NCBI GenBank assembly: GCA_947177885.1
Contig: CAMWWF010000057.1
Location: 1 to 11,518, forward strand
Direction of reading: 5' to 3'
Source of the DNA: an uncultured Lachnospiraceae bacterium
GTDB lineage: Bacteria; Bacillota_A; Clostridia; Lachnospirales; Lachnospiraceae
Length of the DNA stretch: 11,518 bases
In this document: piece after piece, positions 6,386 to 11,518 of the stretch
Layout of the letters: each line of letters begins with the position of its first letter
Position numbering within the stretch: position 1 is the first letter of the stretch
Made by a program: the position numbers and the translations under genes
The notes under the pieces: model-generated
What the model was told of the DNA's origin: nothing
What the model saw: the letters and a program-made list of their open reading frames with translations, nothing else
Database searches by the model: none

Positions 6386-6472
6386 CTTGAAATAACTTTG
6401 CAAAAGTTCCTGAGTAAAGCAGTGAAGAAAGAATTGCCGTAAAAGGCAAATGAATTGAGGAGAAGAGGAAAA

Positions 6473-7792
6473 ATGTCTAAGGTTGTAAAGTTTGGAGGAA
6501 GCTCTCTGGCAAGTGCGGAGCAGTTTCAAAAGGCGGGAGATATCATCCGTGCGGACAAGAGCAGGAGATTTGTGGTGCCATCCGCGCCCGGCAAGCGTTT
6601 TCCGGACGATACCAAGGTGACGGATATGCTGTATGCGTGTTATGAACTGGCGGAGAGCGGAAAGGATTTTAAGAAGGCGCTGGCGGCCATTGCGGACAGA
6701 TACAGGGAGATCATTGAAGGCTTAAAACTGGAGCTGAGCCTGGATGACGAGTTTCAGACCATCCAGGAGAAATTTAAGCAAAAAGCAGGAAAAGATTACG
6801 CTGCTTCCAGGGGCGAGTATCTGAACGGCATCATTATGGCGGCCTATCTGGGATATGAGTTCATCGATGCCGCTTCCGCCATCTTCTTTGAGGAGGATGG
6901 CAGCTTTGACGCGGACCGGACCGACAGGGTGCTTTCCGAAAGGCTTTCCCACTGTGATAAAGCTGTTGTACCCGGGTTCTATGGGGCAATGCCTGACGGG
7001 ACGGTGAAGACTTTCTCCAGAGGGGGGTCGGATGTCACCGGATCCATTGTGGCTAAGGCGGCGAAGGTGGATGTGTATGAGAACTGGACGGATGTATCGG
7101 GATTCCTTATTGCGGATCCCAGGATCATCGATAACCCTGAGGGCATCGAAGTCATCACGTACAGGGAATTGCGGGAGCTTTCCTACATGGGGGCCACCGT
7201 GCTGCACGAGGATGCCATCTTCCCTGTGCGCCAGAAGGGGATCCCCATCAATATCCGCAACACCAATGCCCCCGACGACAACGGTACGTGGATCGTGGGC
7301 AGCACCTGCCAGAAGTCCAAGTATGTTATCACCGGTATTGCAGGCAAGAGAGGCTTCTGTTCCATCAATATAGAGAAGGCCATGATGAACGCGGAGATCG
7401 GTTTCGGCAGGAAGGTCCTGCAGGCCTTTGAGGAGAACAATATTTCCTTCGAGCATGTCCCCTCCGGTATCGATACCATGACGGTGTACGTGCATCAGGA
7501 CGAGTTCATGCATAAGGAGCAGAAGGTGGTGGCGGGACTTCACAGGCTGGCGCAGCCCGATTCCATCGAGATCGAATCCGACCTGGCGCTGATCGCCGTG
7601 GTGGGACGGGGCATGAAGTCCACAAGGGGCACTGCGGGCAGGATCTTTTCGGCGCTGGCACATGCCAATATCAACGTAAAGATGATCGACCAGGGCTCCT
7701 CCGAGCTGAACATCATCATAGGTGTGGCCGATGAGGATTTCGAGACCGCCATCAAGGCGATCTATGATATCTTTGTGATCACACGGATCTGA
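6473..7792 (+). CDS. Aspartate kinase (aspartokinase III type)
   Basis: It phosphorylates aspartate to aspartyl phosphate, the first step to lysine, threonine and methionine. The 439-residue protein has the amino-acid kinase fold with KFGGSS (6-11), an inserted helical region (about 40-130), SRGGSDVTGS (182-191) and VYENWTDVSGFLIADPR (201-217), then two regulatory ACT domains (about 287-345 and 371-430; the second shows IAVVGRGMKSTRGTAGRIF). This single-chain form with about 440-450 residues resembles B. subtilis ThrD/YclM and E. coli LysC rather than the two-subunit LysC of Bacillus. Feedback by lysine or threonine through the ACT domains is expected, but which one cannot be read. The ATG at 6473 follows GAGGAGAAGAGGAAAA; an in-frame TTG at 6455 inside that site is rejected. 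No clear terminator follows, only a short hairpin (7849-7869) without a T-tract. Confidence 0.95.
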   Translation: MSKVVKFGGSSLASAEQFQKAGDIIRADKSRRFVVPSAPGKRFPDDTKVTDMLYACYELAESGKDFKKALAAIADRYREIIEGLKLELSLDDEFQTIQEKFKQKAGKDYAASRGEYLNGIIMAAYLGYEFIDAASAIFFEEDGSFDADRTDRVLSERLSHCDKAVVPGFYGAMPDGTVKTFSRGGSDVTGSIVAKAAKVDVYENWTDVSGFLIADPRIIDNPEGIEVITYRELRELSYMGATVLHEDAIFPVRQKGIPINIRNTNAPDDNGTWIVGSTCQKSKYVITGIAGKRGFCSINIEKAMMNAEIGFGRKVLQAFEENNISFEHVPSGIDTMTVYVHQDEFMHKEQKVVAGLHRLAQPDSIEIESDLALIAVVGRGMKSTRGTAGRIFSALAHANINVKMIDQGSSELNIIIGVADEDFETAIKAIYDIFVITRI

Positions 7793-7922
7793 CGCGGCAG
7801 AAGGAGCTGCGTGCTCTGTGAACCGCGCAGGGGTGAGGGAATAACAAAAGGCATCCGTTCGGATAGCCTGTCTGAGCGGTTACACAAAAAGGCATATCGG
7901 CGCAAAAAACAACAGATGAGCC

Positions 7923-7951
7923 TTGACACCTCACAATGCGAGTGATATGAT
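7923..7951 (+). promoter_or_regulatory. Promoter of the thrS T-box leader
   Basis: TTGACA (7923-7928) is a consensus -35 box, 17 bp from TATGAT (7946-7951), which is preceded by TGA. Transcription would begin near 7958, just ahead of T-box Stem I. The stretch from 7793 to 7922 holds no gene. Confidence 0.8.
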
Positions 7952-7957
7952 GAGAAT

Positions 7958-8221
7958 CAGATTGACATAAGAAAAAGCGATGACGGAAACAAGTAGCATA
8001 TCGATCGCAGACAGAGAGAGCATCATTTGGTGGAAGATGTTTATGTGGGTTGTATGTGAAAACCATTCTTGAGCTGTAATGCCGAAAGTAGATGTAAGCA
8101 TTACCGTATATCTGCGTTAAAGGTTAGGATTTGTTGGAATCCGAAGTGAAAAATTAAGGTGGAACCGTGCAATGAGCACCCTTAGAGATATTTGTAAGTA
8201 TCTCTGAGAGTGCTTTTTTTT
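7958..8221 (+). promoter_or_regulatory. Threonine T-box riboswitch
   Basis: This leader binds uncharged tRNA-Thr and then lets transcription continue into thrS. Stem I shows the AGAGAG bulge (8013-8018), a GGTG loop (8027-8030) and, near its 3' base, AAACCA followed by TTCTTGAG; the specifier is ACC (8062-8064), a threonine codon followed by the usual purine. Stem II uses GTAATGC (8076-8082) and GCATTAC (8098-8104). Stem III is GGATT/AATCC (8127-8131 with 8138-8142). The antiterminator is canonical: AAGG (8156-8159), the seven-base bulge TGGAACC (8160-8166), GTGC (8167-8170), loop, GCAC (8176-8179), CCTT (8180-8183). TGGAACC carries the four bases that pair with the tRNA acceptor end. The downstream gene agrees with the specifier. 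Confidence 0.96.
8175..8221 (+). terminator. T-box terminator ahead of thrS
   Basis: AGCACCCTTAGAGATA (8175-8190) pairs with TATCTCTGAGAGTGCT (8199-8214) over 16 positions with one C-A mismatch and one T-G pair, around an 8-nt loop, followed by a run of eight T (8214-8221). Its left arm includes the GCACCCTT used by the antiterminator, so the two structures exclude each other. Confidence 0.95.
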
Positions 8222-8277
8222 GATCCTTATGGAAGCAGCGTCTCCGGACGCGTGCACTTACAAAGGAATGTTTTCTT

Positions 8278-8313
8278 ATGGCGGTCAAATATATGACAGA
8301 AAGGAAAAGGTAA
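8278..8313 (+). CDS. Possible 11-codon leader ORF coupled to thrS
   Basis: ATG at 8278 opens MAVKYMTERKR and stops with TAA at 8311-8313, one base before the thrS ATG. AAAGGA (8262-8267) lies 10 nt ahead of it. The thrS ribosome site (AGAAAGGA, 8298-8305) is inside this ORF, so translating it could affect thrS initiation. It may equally be chance, since such short ORFs are common; the peptide resembles nothing that I know. A small GCGTC-TCCG-GACGC hairpin (8238-8251) lies between the terminator and this ORF. Confidence 0.2.
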   Translation: MAVKYMTERKR

Positions 8314-8314
8314 A

Positions 8315-10069
8315 ATGAAGATCAAAATGAGAGACGGTTCCATTCGGGAGGCGGAATTCGGGGAAGAGCCGGGGAGGAGCGCATTCAGGCATACGACGGC
8401 GCATATCCTGGCGCAGGCGGTCAAAAGACTGTATCCGGATACCAGGTGTGCCATCGGTCCGGCTGTTGCGGAGGGCTTTTATTATGATTTTGATTTCTCC
8501 TTCCGCTTTTCGGAAGAGAACTTTGCCGAAATCGAGGCGGAGATGAGAAAGATCGTGAAAGAGAATCTGCAGCTGAGGCACTTTATGGCAGACCGTGAAA
8601 AGGCGCTGCAGATGCTGGAAGAGCGAAACGAGACTTATAAGATCGAGATGCTGAAAGAACTTCCGGAAGGGGAGGAGATCAGCTTTTACCAACAGGGGGA
8701 ATATCTGGAGATGTGCGCCGGCCCTCATGTGGCGTACACCAGTGCGATCAAAGCATTTAAGCTGTTGTCCGTTGCGGGGGCATACTGGCGGGGCAGCGAG
8801 AAGAATAAAATGCTTACCAGAATTTACGGCACAGCATTTCCGGAGGAAGATATGCTGGAACAATATCTGGACCGGCTGGAAGAGGCCGGAAAGAGGGACC
8901 ACAGGAAATTGGGAAAGGAGCTGGGACTTTTTGCGCTGTTCGGTGAGGGCCCGGGATTTCCCTTCTTCCTTCCGAGAGGACTTGTATTAAAGAATCTCCT
9001 GATCGACTATTGGAGACGATTGCATCTGCGGGAGGGGTATGCGGAAATATCCACGCCGATCATGCTGAACCGTCAGCTCTGGGAGACATCCGGGCACTGG
9101 GAGCATTACAGGGACAATATGTATACGACTGTGATCGATGGGTCGGATTTTGCCATAAAACCAATGAGCTGCCCGGGAGGTATGCTTGTGTATAAGATGG
9201 AGCCCCGCTCTTACCGCGACCTCCCCATGCGTGTCAGCGAGTTGGGACTGATACACAGAAACGAGAAATCAGGTACTTTGCACGGGCTTATGCGCGTCCG
9301 CTGTTGTACACAGGATGATGCCCATATCTTTATGACACCGGACCAGATAGCGGACGAGATAAAGGGAGTTGCACGGCTGATAGACGAGGTGTATTCGGAG
9401 TTTGGATTCCAATATCATGTGGAGCTGTCCACGAGACCGGAAAATTCCATCGGAGAGGATGAAGACTGGGAAATGGCGACAAACGGTCTGAAAAATGCCC
9501 TGGATGATCTGGGACTGACGTATGTGATCAATGAGGGGGACGGGGCGTTTTACGGTCCGAAGATCGATTTCCATCTGGAAGATTCCATAGGAAGAACCTG
9601 GCAGTGCGGGACGATACAGCTGGACTTTCAGCTGCCTCAGCGTTTTGAAGCGGAGTATATCGGGAAGGACGGAAAGAAGTATCGTCCCATTATGATACAC
9701 AGGGTGGTATTTGGTTCCATTGAGCGGTTTATGGGGATCCTGATCGAACATTTTGCCGGCAGATTTCCGCTGTGGCTGTCTCCGGTGCAGGTGAAGATCC
9801 TGCCGATATCGGATAAATTCAGCGATTATGCGGGAGAGATCGAGACAGCCCTGAGAAGAGAAGGGGTGCGCTGCGAAACGGATAAAAGGGATGAGAAAAT
9901 CGGTTACAAGATAAGAACCGCACGGCTGGAAAGGATACCATACATGCTCATAGTCGGTCGGAAAGAGGCGGAAACGGGCAGTGTTTCCGTCCGCAGGAGA
10001 GAGGAAGGCGATCTGGGAAGCATGCCGGTCAGTCAGCTGGTGCAGCTCCTCCGCAAGGAAGGGATCTGA
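8315..10069 (+). CDS. thrS: Threonyl-tRNA synthetase lacking a full TGS domain
   Basis: ThrRS charges tRNA-Thr with threonine in the cytosol. At 584 residues it is about 55-60 shorter than the usual 635-645: the N-terminal TGS domain is reduced to a strand-like remnant (MKIKMRDGSIREAEFG) directly before the editing domain. That domain keeps its residues: HTTAH (His26, His30) and CAGPH (Cys134, His138), used to remove mischarged serine. The class II catalytic core has motif 2 around IHRNE (313-317), RVRCCTQDDAHIF (327-339) and motif 3 at GSIERF (467-472). The zinc ligands are probably Cys286, His337 and His462. The anticodon-binding domain fills about 490-584. AGAAAGGA lies 9 nt before the ATG. 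A threonine T-box controls it. The genome may also carry a full-length ThrRS, as in bacteria with two such genes; this is inference. Confidence 0.97.
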   Translation: MKIKMRDGSIREAEFGEEPGRSAFRHTTAHILAQAVKRLYPDTRCAIGPAVAEGFYYDFDFSFRFSEENFAEIEAEMRKIVKENLQLRHFMADREKALQMLEERNETYKIEMLKELPEGEEISFYQQGEYLEMCAGPHVAYTSAIKAFKLLSVAGAYWRGSEKNKMLTRIYGTAFPEEDMLEQYLDRLEEAGKRDHRKLGKELGLFALFGEGPGFPFFLPRGLVLKNLLIDYWRRLHLREGYAEISTPIMLNRQLWETSGHWEHYRDNMYTTVIDGSDFAIKPMSCPGGMLVYKMEPRSYRDLPMRVSELGLIHRNEKSGTLHGLMRVRCCTQDDAHIFMTPDQIADEIKGVARLIDEVYSEFGFQYHVELSTRPENSIGEDEDWEMATNGLKNALDDLGLTYVINEGDGAFYGPKIDFHLEDSIGRTWQCGTIQLDFQLPQRFEAEYIGKDGKKYRPIMIHRVVFGSIERFMGILIEHFAGRFPLWLSPVQVKILPISDKFSDYAGEIETALRREGVRCETDKRDEKIGYKIRTARLERIPYMLIVGRKEAETGSVSVRRREEGDLGSMPVSQLVQLLRKEGI

Positions 10070-10146
10070 TCCGTCATGGGCCCGATCCCCACTGCGCTGT
10101 GAGCGGCCGGACGGTGATGGAAATATGTGTATTTTGTCGAAAAGTG

Positions 10147-10175
10147 TTGACGTGAGTGGTTAATGACGTTATACT
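10147..10175 (+). promoter_or_regulatory. Strong promoter after thrS
   Basis: TTGACG (10147-10152) and TATACT (10170-10175) are 17 bp apart, close to consensus. Transcription would begin near 10182. The stretch from 10070 to 10146 shows no gene and no terminator for thrS. Confidence 0.75.
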
Positions 10176-10181
10176 ATAGCT

Positions 10182-10273
10182 GTACAAAAGAGAAATGATC
10201 AATTTACAAATGATTCCTGATATACAAAAGATAAGAATAAGGAAATGGATTATGATCCATTTCCTTAGTTTTT
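10182..10273 (+). ncRNA. Candidate small RNA or attenuated leader of about 92 nt
   Basis: A good promoter and a perfect intrinsic terminator frame this stretch, and it has no ORF of note. It holds three near copies of TACAAAAGA: 10183-10191, 10205-10213 (TACAAATGA) and 10223-10231, with starts 22 and 18 nt apart, and a doublet AAATGATC/AAATGATT. The RNA could be a stand-alone small RNA or a leader whose terminator controls the downstream hydrolase gene. It matches no RNA family that I recognise. Confidence 0.4.
10238..10273 (+). terminator. Intrinsic terminator between thrS and the GH3 gene
   Basis: TAAGGAAATGGAT (10238-10250) pairs perfectly over 13 bp with ATCCATTTCCTTA (10255-10267) around the loop TATG, followed by G and five T. 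It ends any thrS readthrough as well as the short transcript from the promoter at 10147. Confidence 0.9.
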
Positions 10274-10298
10274 GAAGAATCGTGTACGGGGGAGCGTT

Positions 10299-11518
10299 AT
10301 GGAAGAGAACAACCGGGCGAAAGATGAGAGAAGGGAAGCGCGGCGGAGACGCCGTATACGCAATCAGATAATCGCATATATTACGGTCATCCTGTTGATC
10401 CTGGCAGTGGGAGCGGGAATCGTGTATGAGGTCAATCAGCTGACAGCCGGGCGTCAGGACGCCGAGCAGGAAGCACAGGCAAGTCAGGAGGCGCTGGATC
10501 AGATGCTGGCGTCGGAGGAGGTTATTCAGACACCGGAGCCTGCGCCACCGGAAATCGTGGAGCTGACACCGGAGCAGAAGCTGGATGAGATTGTGAATGC
10601 GGGCATAGAGGTGATGCCTCTGGAGGCCAAGGTGGCGGGGCTTTTCATTGTGACTCCGGAAGCGATCACGGGAGTGTCCACGGCGCTGCAGGCCGGAGAC
10701 GGGACGAGAGAGGCCCTTTCCCAGTATCCGGTAGGAGGACTTGTGTATTTTAAAAAGAATATACAGTCTGAGGATCAGATCATCGAGATGCTGAATAACA
10801 CGGAACTGTATATGAGGTATCCCCTGTTTCTGGCGATAGACGAGGAGGGCGGAAGCGTGGCACGTCTGGCGGAGGCCGGGGTGGGGACAAAGGTGGATGA
10901 TGCGAAGACCATCGGTGAGAGCGGAGATACGTCCAACGCTTATCTGGCGGCACAGACGATTGGCGGCGATCTGTCAAGGATCGGGTTTAATCTGGATTTC
11001 GCCCCCGTGGCGGATCTGTCAAATGTGGAAAACAGCGCCATCGGGACACGCTCCTACGGCGCGGATGCGACAGCGGTGGCCGACTATGTGAGTATGGCTG
11101 TGATGGGGCTTTCCGAACAGGGGATCTCCACCTGCCTGAAGCATTTCCCGGGGATCGGGGGTTCCACGCAGGATACCCATACCGGGCTGGCATCCACCAG
11201 CCGTACCGCGGAGCAGTTCCGGGCGGAGGAATTTATCGTATTTCAGGCGGGGATCGATGCGGGAGCGGACATGGTCATGATCGGCCACATCTCTGCCCCC
11301 GAGCTCACGGGAGGCAATGATCCCTGCACTTTTTCGGAGACGGTGGTGACCGATATCCTCAGAAATGAACTGGGCTTTCAGGGAGTTATCATCACCGATG
11401 CCATGAATATGAAAGCGGTGTCCGATTATTATGATTCTGCTGATGCGGCTATCCAGGCATTGCGTGCGGGCTGTGATATGATCCTTATGCCCGAAGATTT
11501 TGAAATGGCATACAACGG
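10299..11518 (+). CDS. Membrane-anchored family 3 glycoside hydrolase, NagZ-like beta-N-acetylhexosaminidase, 3' end missing
   Basis: The frame stays open from the ATG at 10299 to the window end (406 codons). The protein starts with a basic cytosolic stretch (residues 1-22, seven Arg among residues 11-21), one hydrophobic anchor (about 24-43), then a Glu/Gln/Ala-rich, Pro-containing linker (about 45-100), so the enzyme should face outwards. The GH3 domain follows: IDEEGG (180-185), GFNLDFAPVADL, KHFPGIGGSTQDTHTGLA with the Asp292-Thr-His294 dyad used as acid/base in NagZ enzymes, and GVIITDAMNM with the likely nucleophile Asp367. NagZ releases N-acetylglucosamine from peptidoglycan fragments or glycans. 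The usual KHFPGHG reads KHFPGIG here. GGGGGAG (10288-10294) precedes the ATG. The only promoter seen upstream is the one at 10147, behind a terminator. The substrate is inferred from the family. Confidence 0.9.
   Translation, partial: MEENNRAKDERREARRRRRIRNQIIAYITVILLILAVGAGIVYEVNQLTAGRQDAEQEAQASQEALDQMLASEEVIQTPEPAPPEIVELTPEQKLDEIVNAGIEVMPLEAKVAGLFIVTPEAITGVSTALQAGDGTREALSQYPVGGLVYFKKNIQSEDQIIEMLNNTELYMRYPLFLAIDEEGGSVARLAEAGVGTKVDDAKTIGESGDTSNAYLAAQTIGGDLSRIGFNLDFAPVADLSNVENSAIGTRSYGADATAVADYVSMAVMGLSEQGISTCLKHFPGIGGSTQDTHTGLASTSRTAEQFRAEEFIVFQAGIDAGADMVMIGHISAPELTGGNDPCTFSETVVTDILRNELGFQGVIITDAMNMKAVSDYYDSADAAIQALRAGCDMILMPEDFEMAYN

Noticed and set aside
6722..7663. A minus-strand frame of 313 codons opposite aspartate kinase
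   Set aside because: It is a mirror of a well-supported gene; the composition is His/Arg/Gly-rich, as expected for antisense translation, and no motif is seen. The similar minus-strand frame opposite hom (4893-5735) is rejected for the same reason.
7849..7869. Terminator of aspartate kinase (AGGC-ATCCG/CGGAT-GCCT hairpin)
   Set aside because: A short stem with a bulge and no T-tract; kept only as a remark.

Overview
The window looks like a chromosomal segment of a Gram-positive, moderately GC-rich Firmicute, most likely a Lachnospiraceae-type clostridium. This rests on strong AGGAGG-type ribosome binding sites, sigma-A-like promoters, a threonine T-box leader, and the type of the genes (YegS/DgkB-like lipid kinase, short homoserine dehydrogenase beside an ACT-domain protein, 439-residue aspartate kinase). 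No phage, IS, CRISPR, tRNA or rRNA genes were found. The genus assignment is inference. || Layout. Positions 1-1366 (minus strand) carry the start of a PAP2-type membrane phosphatase, cut by the window edge, and a diacylglycerol kinase-family lipid kinase; the two enzymes could act in opposite directions on phosphatidate and diacylglycerol. The dagK-like gene and glyA (1732-2970, plus strand) diverge from back-to-back promoters, with a 17-bp operator-like dyad over the dagK -10 box and a structured leader of about 245 nt in front of glyA. A very long hairpin lies after glyA. Next is a membrane diguanylate cyclase (3288-4325). From a strong promoter at 4333 and another long, hairpin-rich leader runs a probable operon: a PheB-like ACT-domain protein, homoserine dehydrogenase and aspartate kinase (4598-7792). 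A new promoter at 7923 drives a complete threonine T-box riboswitch (specifier ACC, antiterminator and terminator all visible) and thrS (8315-10069), whose product lacks most of the N-terminal TGS domain. A strong promoter at 10147 followed about 60 nt later by a perfect terminator marks either a small RNA or an attenuated leader. The last gene, open at the window end, is a membrane-anchored NagZ-like family 3 glycoside hydrolase (10299 to the end). || How the parts fit. Much of the window concerns threonine, serine and glycine: aspartate kinase and homoserine dehydrogenase supply homoserine for threonine and methionine, ThrRS charges tRNA-Thr under control of a tRNA-sensing riboswitch, and SHMT interconverts serine and glycine. 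The genes are ordinary. The unexplained content is in the intergenic RNA: five gaps of 100-270 nt contain hairpins that are not simple terminators. I saw no convincing new multi-gene system.
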